Positions 15,180 through 23,374 of a DNA stretch of 38,254 bases are shown here, piece after piece. The stretch is from a virus. How positions within the stretch are numbered: the stretch's first letter is position 1; each line of letters starts with the position of its first letter. The stretch spans positions 1 to 38,254 of IMG/VR virus record IMGVR_UViG_3300010318_003851; one strand, written 5' to 3'. The position numbers were made by a program, and so were the translations under genes. The notes below the pieces were generated by a model. It did not search any database and had not been told where the DNA came from. It saw only the letters and a list, made by a program, of their open reading frames with translations.

Positions 15180-16397
15180 ATGCACGCACATACACCGTTT
15201 AGGCAACCGTTTAGGCAACCGTTTAGCGCACCATTTAATCAGCAAATATCAAGACCAAAACCGCCACCACCACCTTCTCAACCTGGTGCTGATTTACCTC
15301 GTGTGCTGCAATATGCAGCAGATGTTTCAGGGTGTGGGTTTTGGAGACTGTTTTGGCCTGACCACATTCTCAACGCAAATCAAAAACTAATATCGACCAC
15401 TACCACTATTATGAATAATAGTGAGGCCTTTTATGCTCCTCTTAAGGCTATTAGAATTCAGCGCCAGGCGACTAAACAACAGCTCGACTTTGTCAAATAC
15501 TTGAAACATTTACAATCTAAATTTAATTTTCGATTAATTTATGAAATTGATGACGTTGTTTTCCATGAAGATATACCAGATTACAATCGCTTTAAATTTG
15601 CTTTTGAATCGGATGAAATTAGATCAAATATACTTGAGATTATGTCTCTTTGTGATGAAATCACTGTGACGAATGAGTATATGCGTGATTACTTTAGAGA
15701 AAAGACTGGTAAGAGAGAAGTAACTACTATACCTAATTTTCCACCCGCGTGGTGGATCGGACATTATTTCAATCCCGAGCGACAATACAATTTACTTCTC
15801 AAACACAAAAAGAAGCCTCGCATTCTTTATGCGGGATCTGGTGCACACTTTGACGTTCTTAATAAAGTTAATAACAAAGACGACTTTGAAGGAATTACCA
15901 AGCACATCATTGATACTCGTCACAAATATACGTGGGTGTTTATGGGCGCTGCTCCAAATGAGCTACATAAATATATTAGATCTGGAGAAATAGAACTACA
16001 CCCATGGCAGCGGCTCTATGATTTTCCTAAAAAAATATTTGAATTAGAGATTCAAATGATGGTCGCTCCTTTACAGGATAATAAGTTCAATAGATGTAAG
16101 AGCGATATTAAATTTATTGAGTCGTGTGCTTTTGGCTTACCGATTGCTTGTCAAGACATGGTCACATATCAAGATGCTATTCTTAAGTTTAAAACCGGCG
16201 ACGAAATGATACAATGTATTGAAGATACATTAAAGCGTACTAATAGATATAAAGATAATGCTTTCAATTTAAGAAAAATTGCTGCGGATCGTTTTCTTGA
16301 ACTCGATAAAAATCAGGATTGCTATGTTGAACTATTTACAACGCCATACGGCAGCGATAAACGCATTAATTTAAATAGGTTTAATAAAAATATTTGA
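15180..16397 (+). CDS. GT-B type glycosyltransferase with N-terminal PFRQ repeats
   Basis: The 405-residue protein begins with a Pro/Gln/Phe-rich tail made by a 12-bp tandem repeat (PFRQ, PFRQ, PFSA, PFNQ) and a run of prolines. It continues into an alpha/beta domain with LIYEIDDVVF (about 119-128), typical of group 1 glycosyltransferases, and a second domain with RILYAGSG and IKFIESCAFGLPI, the donor-sugar-binding pattern of GT-B enzymes. Acceptor and sugar are not readable. It lies between genes 46 and 43, inside the replication cluster; T4 keeps alpha-glucosyltransferase beside gene 47, so DNA glycosylation is possible but equally a virion or host glycan could be the target. Confidence 0.8.
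   Translation: MHAHTPFRQPFRQPFSAPFNQQISRPKPPPPPSQPGADLPRVLQYAADVSGCGFWRLFWPDHILNANQKLISTTTTIMNNSEAFYAPLKAIRIQRQATKQQLDFVKYLKHLQSKFNFRLIYEIDDVVFHEDIPDYNRFKFAFESDEIRSNILEIMSLCDEITVTNEYMRDYFREKTGKREVTTIPNFPPAWWIGHYFNPERQYNLLLKHKKKPRILYAGSGAHFDVLNKVNNKDDFEGITKHIIDTRHKYTWVFMGAAPNELHKYIRSGEIELHPWQRLYDFPKKIFELEIQMMVAPLQDNKFNRCKSDIKFIESCAFGLPIACQDMVTYQDAILKFKTGDEMIQCIEDTLKRTNRYKDNAFNLRKIAADRFLELDKNQDCYVELFTTPYGSDKRINLNRFNKNI
15194..15229 (+). repeat. 12-bp tandem repeat, three copies
   Basis: ACCGTTTAGGCA occurs at 15194-15205 and 15206-15217, then a variant ACCGTTTAGCGC at 15218-15229 and a weak fourth copy at 15230-15241. It encodes the four-residue PFRQ repeat in frame. Confidence 0.9.
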
Positions 16398-16418
16398 TTT
16401 CTAAGTTTTTAAAAATAC

Positions 16419-16433
16419 TATATTTCTAATATG
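16419..16433 (+). promoter_or_regulatory. Early-type box before DNA polymerase (TATATT, 6 nt, ATG)
   Basis: TATATT (16419-16424), six bases ending in AAT, then ATG; the spacing and final AATATG match folE and queE. TATATT or TATAAT also lies 4-8 nt before uvsY, gene 55, the 19032 gene and the amidotransferase. Confidence 0.4.
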
Positions 16434-19001
16434 GTTGGATATAGAAATATAGCGTACAGTCCTGCTACAAGATCTGTTAAATTATTTACGTGGGATGAAA
16501 AAGGTAATAGAATATCCGAGACACATCCCTTCGAGCCCTATCTATTTGTAGAGAGTGAGAATGGTGATGAAGAGAGTATATTTAAAACGAAGTTAAGAAA
16601 AAGAACTTTTCAGACACAATTTGATCGCAATAAATTCATACAGAGCTGTGGAACGACGAGATTATTTGATAATATACGGCCCGATCAGCAGTTTCTTATA
16701 GACAAATATTACAAAAATAATAGCGATAGTGATTTTAGTAAATTTGACATTCGTGTCGTAACAATAGACATTGAAGTATACGCACCCGATACTTTTCCCT
16801 TAGCAGAAGAAGCTAAGTTTCCTATCAATATCATTACCATACACGACTCTTTAACAAAAAAATTCTTTTCTTGGGGTACAGGGCCATATAAACACGATCG
16901 AGAAAATTTAGAATATTTTGAATGTAAAAACGAACGTGAGCTATTACTTGAGTTTAAGTCCTTTTTCAGTGATTTAGAATGTGATTTATTAACGGGATGG
17001 AATAGTAGTGGGTTCGATATACCATATATTATCAACAGAATGGGTAATGTATTGGGAGCAGATCATGCTAAAGACCTTTCGCCTATAAAGCGAGTATATC
17101 CGCGAACAATGAGCGGTATGTTCGGAAAACAAGAGACACGATGGTATATAGATGGTATATCTTGTGTTGATTATATTGACATATACAAACGATTTCGATT
17201 TAAAAATCGCGATAATTACAAATTAGATAATATTGCTGAAATTGAATTAGGTGAAAAGAAGGTTGATTATGGTAATACAAATCTTGCATCATTAGCAAAA
17301 AATGATTGGAATCTGTTTGTAGACTACAACATTCAAGACGTTGCACTATTGGCAAAGCTAGATGAAAAGCTTAAGTACATAAATTTACTTAGAATGCTTG
17401 CATACATGGGTCTCACTACAATGGAAAATGCCATGAGTACTCTCTCTACCATTACCGGTACTTCTTGTATTAAAGCAAGAAATAGAAATCAACACCTTCC
17501 AACATTTATACGTAATGAAGTAGAAGGTAAAAACCCCGGCGCATATGTGGCAGAGCCGCTTGAAGGGTTTCAGCAGGATGTAGTTTCTTTTGACGCTAAT
17601 TCACTTTATCCAAATATTATGATTAGCCTTAATATGTCGCCTGAGACTAAAATAGGCAAAATTATTGATAATGATGAAGAGAAAATTACCATACAACATA
17701 TCAATGGTACAACGTACGATTTAACGCCGAGCAAGTTTATACAATTTTTAAATACAGAAAGTATATCTGTATCAAAAGCAAAAATATTATTCAGTCAAAA
17801 ACACAAAGGTATTTTGCCTGAAATAGTCGATGAATGTTATAAAGAGCGTGTTACTATTCAAAAAGAGCTGCACGAACTTGAAAAAGAATTAGCTGAAAAG
17901 GAAAAAAATATACAGCCTGAAAAGGAGAAAAAATTAAAATACCGCATCACACAATTAAATGCAAAACAACTATGTATTAAAATTTTCATAAATTCCGTTT
18001 ATGGGTATATGGGAAATAAACACGCACCCCTCGGCGACGATGATATTGCCTCATCTATTACATTAACTGGTCAATATATTATTAAATCTGCTCGTAAAAT
18101 AGCACAAAAATATGTAGACGATGTGTGTGGTAAAAAAATGCCTGATATAGCTGTCGCAGGTGATACTGATAGTCTTTATATTTCAATTAAGCCGGTATTA
18201 GATAAACTAAACACAACTTTGATGGAAAATAGCGCCGTAACAAGCACTACTTATGGTGTGATAGATGAAATTAACAAACACATCAATACAGAGGTTGAAA
18301 AAATAATGCGAAGAGATTTAAATTCTTTAGATCCTCGAATATTTTTTAAACGTGAATCAATTATTGATAAGGGACTATTTCTTGAAAAGAAGCGCTATGT
18401 TGCTCATGTTGTAGATGAAAAAGGCATTGTAATGGATAAGTGGAAATATGTCGGTGTAGAGGTTGTTAGAACTGCTATGCCAAAGCAAATTAAGCCACAC
18501 GTAAAAAATATTATCGAGACAATGCTCTCTACACAGAGTAGAACTAAAACTAATGCTATTTTAAATTATGTTTATGATGAGTTTAAAAAATTAAAGCCAG
18601 AGGATTTGTGTTTTGTTGTGGGTGTGAGAGGAATAGAAAAATATAAAGACAGATTTTCCAATTTTAATGCGCCAAAAGGCACGCCTATTCATGTTAAATC
18701 AGCTATAAACTATAATATATTGTTGAAGCGTTTGAATATTGCTGATAAATATGAAGAAATTCAATCTGGTGATAAAATTCGCTGGATGTATATTTCCACG
18801 CCAAATAAATTTGGTATTAGTACTATCGCGTATAAGTATTATTATCCTAGAGAATTTGTTGAGCTTTTTAAGCCAAATTATGAGCTTATGTTCGAAAAAA
18901 TGATATTTTCTGTTGTTGAGCGGTTCTATAATGCGGTAAAGTGGCCTGCACATAAACCAACCGAACAGCCGGTATCAGATTTATTTGATTTATTTGGTTG
19001 A
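16431..19001 (+). CDS. 43: T4 gp43-like family B DNA polymerase
   Basis: The replicative polymerase, 856 residues, has the 3'-5' exonuclease motifs DIEVYAPD (D113, E115), GWNSSGFDIPY and YNIQD, then the polymerase motifs DANSLYP (from D388), the NSVYG motif (from N521) and AGDTDS (D578, D580). The first residue of the last motif is Ala rather than the common Tyr. No intein or split is seen. TATATT lies 6 nt before the ATG, the same layout as at folE and queE. No clamp loader (gp44/62) or regA lies next to it, unlike T4. Confidence 0.97.
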   Translation: MVGYRNIAYSPATRSVKLFTWDEKGNRISETHPFEPYLFVESENGDEESIFKTKLRKRTFQTQFDRNKFIQSCGTTRLFDNIRPDQQFLIDKYYKNNSDSDFSKFDIRVVTIDIEVYAPDTFPLAEEAKFPINIITIHDSLTKKFFSWGTGPYKHDRENLEYFECKNERELLLEFKSFFSDLECDLLTGWNSSGFDIPYIINRMGNVLGADHAKDLSPIKRVYPRTMSGMFGKQETRWYIDGISCVDYIDIYKRFRFKNRDNYKLDNIAEIELGEKKVDYGNTNLASLAKNDWNLFVDYNIQDVALLAKLDEKLKYINLLRMLAYMGLTTMENAMSTLSTITGTSCIKARNRNQHLPTFIRNEVEGKNPGAYVAEPLEGFQQDVVSFDANSLYPNIMISLNMSPETKIGKIIDNDEEKITIQHINGTTYDLTPSKFIQFLNTESISVSKAKILFSQKHKGILPEIVDECYKERVTIQKELHELEKELAEKEKNIQPEKEKKLKYRITQLNAKQLCIKIFINSVYGYMGNKHAPLGDDDIASSITLTGQYIIKSARKIAQKYVDDVCGKKMPDIAVAGDTDSLYISIKPVLDKLNTTLMENSAVTSTTYGVIDEINKHINTEVEKIMRRDLNSLDPRIFFKRESIIDKGLFLEKKRYVAHVVDEKGIVMDKWKYVGVEVVRTAMPKQIKPHVKNIIETMLSTQSRTKTNAILNYVYDEFKKLKPEDLCFVVGVRGIEKYKDRFSNFNAPKGTPIHVKSAINYNILLKRLNIADKYEEIQSGDKIRWMYISTPNKFGISTIAYKYYYPREFVELFKPNYELMFEKMIFSVVERFYNAVKWPAHKPTEQPVSDLFDLFG

Positions 19002-19031
19002 ATTATCAAAATTATATCTTATATATTGTAT

Positions 19032-19394
19032 ATGGAACTTATTGCTATTGAAACACCAGGTAAAACAATTATTGCTGAACTCATTGAAGATAAAGAGACA
19101 GAGGTTGTTGTAAAAAATCCCGCAGGACTATACACTCAACCGTCACAAAACCAACAACTCGTTGTGCAACTATTTCCTATCTTGTTCAATGAAATCCTTC
19201 AAAAGGACAACGTAACAGACGGCACTACATGGACATTTAGTAAAGTAGGTGTAGGAATTTCAAAAGGATGTACATTTTATGAAAATCTTGTTAATCAATA
19301 TAAGCAGATCTTTAACCCCTCGCCGATTATTCAACCACAAAGCAACATCGCAGCTCCAGGTGGAGACAATATTATAAAATTGTTCGACGATTAA
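19032..19394 (+). CDS. Hypothetical 120-aa protein after DNA polymerase
   Basis: The protein opens with a short beta-rich part (LIAIETPGKTIIAELIED) that could form an Sm-like small barrel, then NPAGLYTQPSQ and a tail ending IIKLFDD. T4-like phages often carry a conserved small protein of this shape, but I cannot name it; T4 has regA in a similar place and this does not look like RegA. The ATG at 19032 is preferred to the TTG at 19026. It is the last gene before the strong terminator at 19418-19452. Confidence 0.7.
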   Translation: MELIAIETPGKTIIAELIEDKETEVVVKNPAGLYTQPSQNQQLVVQLFPILFNEILQKDNVTDGTTWTFSKVGVGISKGCTFYENLVNQYKQIFNPSPIIQPQSNIAAPGGDNIIKLFDD

Positions 19395-19417
19395 GAATAA
19401 AAAAAAGTATTCTTTAT

Positions 19418-19456
19418 AAAAGTCATAGTTTCTACGTGGAACTATGACTTTTTTAT
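19418..19456 (+). terminator. Rho-independent terminator after the polymerase operon
   Basis: AAAAGTCATAGTT (19418-19430) pairs over 13 bases with AACTATGACTTTT (19440-19452) around a nine-base loop and runs into a T-tract. A second weak hairpin, AAGAATA with TATTCTT (19393-19414), overlaps the end of the gene. The uvsX box must then lie in the remaining 20 bases before its ATG. Confidence 0.85.
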
Positions 19457-19474
19457 TGTATATTACTATCCGAT

Positions 19475-20590
19475 ATGGAAACAGAAATTAGAAATATTTT
19501 GGATAGTATTAATGAAATTAATCCTTATGCTACATACCTAAACAACAATACATTAAGTACAGTATCTGATTGGATCGATACAGGTTCCTATGTGTTAAAT
19601 TCAATTATATCTGGATCCCTACATAAGGGTATACCAAAAGGACGCGTTACACTTTTTGCAGGGGAATCTATGACAGGAAAAAGTTTGTTTGTACAGCGTA
19701 TTTTAGCAAATGCACAAAAGCAAGGTCTGTTTCCTGTCATTTTTGATACAGAAGGTGCTATTGACCCTGTGGGTGCTGCGAGACTGGGTCTTGATATTGA
19801 GAATGTAAAATATGTGCCATGTACAACAATTGAGCAAACACGAAATGCTATATATAAACTCCTTAACACAATACATGAAAATAAAATGTACGGTAAGTTT
19901 ATCGTTGCAATCGATTCACTCGGCAACCTACAATCTGCACTAGATTATTCACGAATGGAGAAAGAAGGAGAAGGAGCGGATATGGGATCACGTGCTCGTG
20001 CCATAAAATCGCTCATGCAGACATGTACAAATCTCGGCCTCATTACACAAACAACATTTATCATTACAAATCACGTTTATGATAATCCTGGTGAAATGTA
20101 TCCAAGTATTGAAAAAAATATGCCCGGGGGAAAGTCAGTTGCATATCTTCCCTCCGTTACAGTGCAGCTTGCTCGCAAGCCTATAAAAGAAGATGCTAAA
20201 ATCGATAATTCAAAGACAGCTGTAATGCAAAAAAATTACGGCGGCATTATTATTAGAGCTCTTACTCGTAAAAATCGATTTATTAAGCAATATATTGAAG
20301 GTGAAATGTATTTGAGCTTTTCAACAGGATTGGATAGATATTATGGCTTGATTGAGCTAGCGGTCGGCCTCGGTGTAGTTGTTCAAACTGGCTCAACATA
20401 TTCTCTTGAAGATGGTACAAAGTTGGGATATGCTAAAAAATGGCGTAATAATACTGAATTATGGGAAAAGACAATTTTACCACAAGTAGAAAGTAGAATT
20501 TTAAAAGAATGGAGCTATAGTAATTCAGAATCAGTTGACAGTATTCTTGATGATATAGAAAATATCGAAGACGAGACAGAAAACGAATGA
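19475..20590 (+). CDS. uvsX: UvsX recombinase (RecA/Rad51 family)
   Basis: UvsX forms filaments on single-stranded DNA and carries out strand exchange. The 371-residue protein has Walker A GESMTGKS (63-70), a PVIFDTEGAIDP strand and catalytic Glu region (77-88 or so), FIVAIDSLGNL as Walker B, and the MPGGKSVAYLPSV loop 2 region. The C-terminus is acidic (ENIEDETENE), as in T4 UvsX. It starts a new unit behind a terminator, and its end overlaps the queC start by four bases. Confidence 0.95.
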   Translation: METEIRNILDSINEINPYATYLNNNTLSTVSDWIDTGSYVLNSIISGSLHKGIPKGRVTLFAGESMTGKSLFVQRILANAQKQGLFPVIFDTEGAIDPVGAARLGLDIENVKYVPCTTIEQTRNAIYKLLNTIHENKMYGKFIVAIDSLGNLQSALDYSRMEKEGEGADMGSRARAIKSLMQTCTNLGLITQTTFIITNHVYDNPGEMYPSIEKNMPGGKSVAYLPSVTVQLARKPIKEDAKIDNSKTAVMQKNYGGIIIRALTRKNRFIKQYIEGEMYLSFSTGLDRYYGLIELAVGLGVVVQTGSTYSLEDGTKLGYAKKWRNNTELWEKTILPQVESRILKEWSYSNSESVDSILDDIENIEDETENE

Positions 20591-21324
20591 AAATAGTACT
20601 CCCTCTATCAGGTGGAATGGATTCCGCGGTATTGCTTTATAAAGCATTACATGATGGTCATACAGTGTTGCCTATCGTATATAATTATAATCAACGCCAT
20701 AAGAAAGAAATTGAGTGCGCTCTTACTCTCTGTGAGAGCGCACAAGAAAAGTTTAATCAAGCAGTGATTTCTAAATTTGTCGATGTTTCTTTTTTGAGAG
20801 ATTTGTCACCCGTCTCATCTTTAACAAGTGATGATATTGAAACACCTGATATAAGAAAAATAGCGGGGGAAGCTCAGCCAAAAAGCTATGTACCTTTTCG
20901 CAACATGATGTTTCTAAGTATAGCTCTGTCTTATGCTGAGTCGGTGGGTGCAGAAGAAGTGTGGCACGGTGCAACTAAAGTAGATAGTATGGCCGGTTAT
21001 TGGGATGCAAGCCCCGACTTCCTTCCATCAATAAACAATCTTTGCAATTTAAATAGAGAGCACAAAATACGTGTAGTAGCGCCGTTAATTCAATCGGATA
21101 AAAAAGATATTGTTAAAGAAGGTGTAGAGTATGAAGTACCATTCAACAAAACATATACATGCTATTCAGGAAACGATATTGCAGATGCAACAACTCCAAG
21201 CAGTAGCTTAAGAGTTAAGGGATTTATTGATGCGGGATATAAAGATCCTCAACAATATATACAGCAAGAAGAAATAGATAGACTGTATATAATGCATAAC
21301 TGCAAAGAGTTACCCTACCATTGA
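20587..21324 (+). CDS. queC: 7-cyano-7-deazaguanine synthase-like, zinc cysteines lost
   Basis: QueC converts CDG with ATP and ammonia, through the amide ADG, to preQ0. The PP-loop SGGMDS (8-13), RNMMFLSIALSYAE (105-118), HGATKVDS (127-134) and PDFLPSIN (143-150) are typical. Normal QueC then has a four-Cys zinc site (C...CGxCxxC); here only C192 in TYTCYSGND remains, and the stretch 199-208 contains no Cys. The remainder of the C-terminus (GFIDAGYKDP) still aligns. This resembles a variant that might stop at ADG or act with the amidotransferase two genes on. It overlaps uvsX and converges on the 335-aa gene. Confidence 0.88.
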   Translation: MKIVLPLSGGMDSAVLLYKALHDGHTVLPIVYNYNQRHKKEIECALTLCESAQEKFNQAVISKFVDVSFLRDLSPVSSLTSDDIETPDIRKIAGEAQPKSYVPFRNMMFLSIALSYAESVGAEEVWHGATKVDSMAGYWDASPDFLPSINNLCNLNREHKIRVVAPLIQSDKKDIVKEGVEYEVPFNKTYTCYSGNDIADATTPSSSLRVKGFIDAGYKDPQQYIQQEEIDRLYIMHNCKELPYH

Positions 21325-22322
21325 TAACGCTGCTCCACCTTCATAAGATGTTGTTTGCGTGCAATCCTCATTTGTTCAGTTAAGATGTTTTGTTGACGAT
21401 TTGTCATTCTCGATTCAGGCAATTCAAACTCAAACTCATCATCCTGATCCTCAGGCGCTGTTTCCTCAGGTGCCGTCTCCACTGGCGCTGTTTCTACACC
21501 AGGCTTATAGATTGTACTATTACCGTTTCTCTCAACCTCCACTTCACTAATATAATTATTGAGAGTAGTATCGAAAAAGCTTGCACCAGTTGTTGCATCA
21601 CGTAAAAGTGCTTTTAAATTTGGCTGTGCGGGTACATCTTTTAAGCGTATGTAATTTATTACTCCACCTTGCTGACTAATAAATGAAATATCAGTAAACG
21701 TTTGTTGATCTTCTGATTTGTTAGCAGATTGTGGTCTAAACTCAACATCAGCAAGTGATTCTTTTAACTGGTCTGTAATCGTCTGCTCTCCACCTACGTT
21801 AACTCCACCAAATACATTACCCTGATCTTCAACATCACCTTCATCTGCATCTGGAATATCTGGAATCTCTTCTTCTATGTCCTGTGTAATATTTGCAACA
21901 GCAGCTCGAATAGGAGCATTAGCTGATAGTTGAAGATCAAAATTTTGACTTGCATACTCTATCCACCCATTAATCCAATCTTGTACATTATCATATCCTT
22001 TTTCTTGAAGCTGCTCAAGAGTAACGCCACGAAGAATTTCTTTTACATGTTTTGTTGCAATGACTGATTCTGCGATACCTAAAGAAAATGCACAATATCT
22101 TGCAAACGCTAATTCCGCTTCTCTATATGCAGTTTTACCTACACGGCGCATTGAGCCGTATCTACCAGTCGGTACTTCCTCGCCAAATTTGTTTTTAAAA
22201 TGTGTTTTCGCTTCCTTTCCAGGTCCCCAACCAGGAATGACATATTCACTATCTCCCATTTTAATTTTTTCATTGATAAGAATGCGGTTTTTCCAACCAG
22301 GACCACCAAGTATACTGCTCAT
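21315..22322 (-). CDS. Hypothetical virion-like acidic protein
   Basis: Counted from the ATG at 22322 it has 335 residues. The N-terminal 150 residues look folded and helical (about 60-130). An Asp/Glu/Gly-rich stretch follows (about 150-180), later an ETAPVETAPEETAPED repeat (about 285-300), then a basic Gln/Arg-rich end (MRIARKQHLMKVEQRYQW). The first residues MSSILGGPGWKNRILINE end in I-N-E, fitting the prohead-protease-type pattern of other minus-strand genes. AATAAATA lies 5 nt upstream. Scaffold, head or tail-associated roles are all possible. It is the lone minus-strand gene between queC and the amidotransferase. Confidence 0.6.
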   Translation of the reverse strand: MSSILGGPGWKNRILINEKIKMGDSEYVIPGWGPGKEAKTHFKNKFGEEVPTGRYGSMRRVGKTAYREAELAFARYCAFSLGIAESVIATKHVKEILRGVTLEQLQEKGYDNVQDWINGWIEYASQNFDLQLSANAPIRAAVANITQDIEEEIPDIPDADEGDVEDQGNVFGGVNVGGEQTITDQLKESLADVEFRPQSANKSEDQQTFTDISFISQQGGVINYIRLKDVPAQPNLKALLRDATTGASFFDTTLNNYISEVEVERNGNSTIYKPGVETAPVETAPEETAPEDQDDEFEFELPESRMTNRQQNILTEQMRIARKQHLMKVEQRYQW

Positions 22323-22327
22323 AATTT

Positions 22328-22335
22328 TATTTATT
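22328..22335 (-). promoter_or_regulatory. Late-type box AATAAATA before the 335-aa gene
   Basis: Minus strand, seven of eight bases match TATAAATA, 5 nt before the ATG at 22322. Confidence 0.4.
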
Positions 22336-22377
22336 TTTATTTGTTGATTTTTATAGTTTTTCAACTTATAATAAATT

Positions 22378-23049
22378 ATGTGTGCTATATTTGGCGCTTT
22401 TTCAAAAAGTATGTATGAGGTCTTAATGGCCGCAAATGTTGACAGAGGTAATTTTGCGTATAGTCATTGTTTTGTTAATAAAGGAACAGTGCCCCTGTCA
22501 ATACAACGTTTTGATAAAATTTTACCACCAGAAAAGATAAAAGCATCGGATAATATAAAATATTTTTTTGGACACTATCAAGCACCTACTAGTTTTGTTG
22601 AATACTGGGATGTAAAAACAAGTCACCCATTTATAGAAGGTGATTGGGTCGTTGCTCACAATGGGGTAATTACTAATTTTGAAGATTTAGAAGTAGATTT
22701 TACATCAAACCATACATTACAAATAGATAGTAATATTATACCGATTATACTTGATCACTTTTATAAAAAAACGCAAAATGTAGTTACTTCTATTGAAAAA
22801 ACGTTTGATTTAATCGAAGGTACAGCTGCTGTGTGGATTGTTAATACAAAACATAAGCAATCGTTTATTTTACGACAAGGAAGCACGTTATTTGCAAATA
22901 AAAAGACGGGATGCTTTAGTTCAGTTGAATGCAGCAGTAAGGAGTGGTGTGCATTAGATGAAGGAGCCGTATATGAAATAAATTATAAGCGTAAAAAGCT
23001 TGTTGAAGTTGGCAATTTTAAAGTTAAATCTCCATTTTTGTTTGTTTAA
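22378..23049 (+). CDS. Free-standing class II glutamine amidotransferase
   Basis: The 223-residue protein has Cys as residue 2, which becomes the N-terminal nucleophile after Met removal. It also has FFGHYQAPTS (63-72), the AHNGVITNFEDL motif (93-104) of Ntn glutaminases and an Asp at about 117. The usual Arg of GHTR is Gln here. No synthetase domain is attached, so the ammonia must go to a partner. In archaea and in phage 9g-type viruses a Gat domain fused to QueC makes archaeosine-type bases; here the two are separate genes in one neighbourhood. TATAAT lies 5 nt before the ATG. Partnership with QueC is inference. Confidence 0.85.
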   Translation: MCAIFGAFSKSMYEVLMAANVDRGNFAYSHCFVNKGTVPLSIQRFDKILPPEKIKASDNIKYFFGHYQAPTSFVEYWDVKTSHPFIEGDWVVAHNGVITNFEDLEVDFTSNHTLQIDSNIIPIILDHFYKKTQNVVTSIEKTFDLIEGTAAVWIVNTKHKQSFILRQGSTLFANKKTGCFSSVECSSKEWCALDEGAVYEINYKRKKLVEVGNFKVKSPFLFV

Positions 23050-23050
23050 T

Positions 23051-23374
23051 ATGAGTACAAATAAAAAAAGAACTTTTGAAACAGGCGCCCATCGTAATGA
23101 TGATGCGGGTAAAAATAAAATGTCTCTTGTACCCCATAAAGAATTAATGAGGGTTATGAAGAGATATAGAGATGGTGCGGATAATTTTGGTGCAAATAAT
23201 TGGCAAAATGGAATGAAATTAACTGAATTGTATGATAGTGCACAAAGACATTTAATGGCGTGGTTTATGAAAGAAGGGGATGAAGATCATGCAGCTGCAG
23301 CTGTTTGGAACATTTTATGTGCTATGTGGATGGAAAAAAATAAACAAGAAATGGATGATAGAAATGATTTTTAA
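23051..23374 (+). CDS. dATP/dGTP diphosphohydrolase-like protein (DUF5664-type)
   Basis: The 107-residue helical protein fits the small phage family known as DUF5664, described as the N-terminal domain of dATP/dGTP diphosphohydrolases: MSLVPHKELMRVMKRY, FGANNWQNG, YDSAQRHLMAW, DEDHAAAAVWN in order. Such enzymes remove standard purine dNTPs and favour a modified-base pool in some phages. The ATG at 23051 follows the amidotransferase stop by one base, so they share a transcript. Family recognition is from memory of the pattern; activity is inference. Confidence 0.7.
   Translation: MSTNKKRTFETGAHRNDDAGKNKMSLVPHKELMRVMKRYRDGADNFGANNWQNGMKLTELYDSAQRHLMAWFMKEGDEDHAAAAVWNILCAMWMEKNKQEMDDRNDF

Noticed and set aside
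15180-16397. Calling the glycosyltransferase alpha-gt
   Set aside because: Position is suggestive of T4, but the sequence only supports a generic GT-B enzyme, and substrate HMC is not indicated because no dCMP hydroxymethylase is seen.
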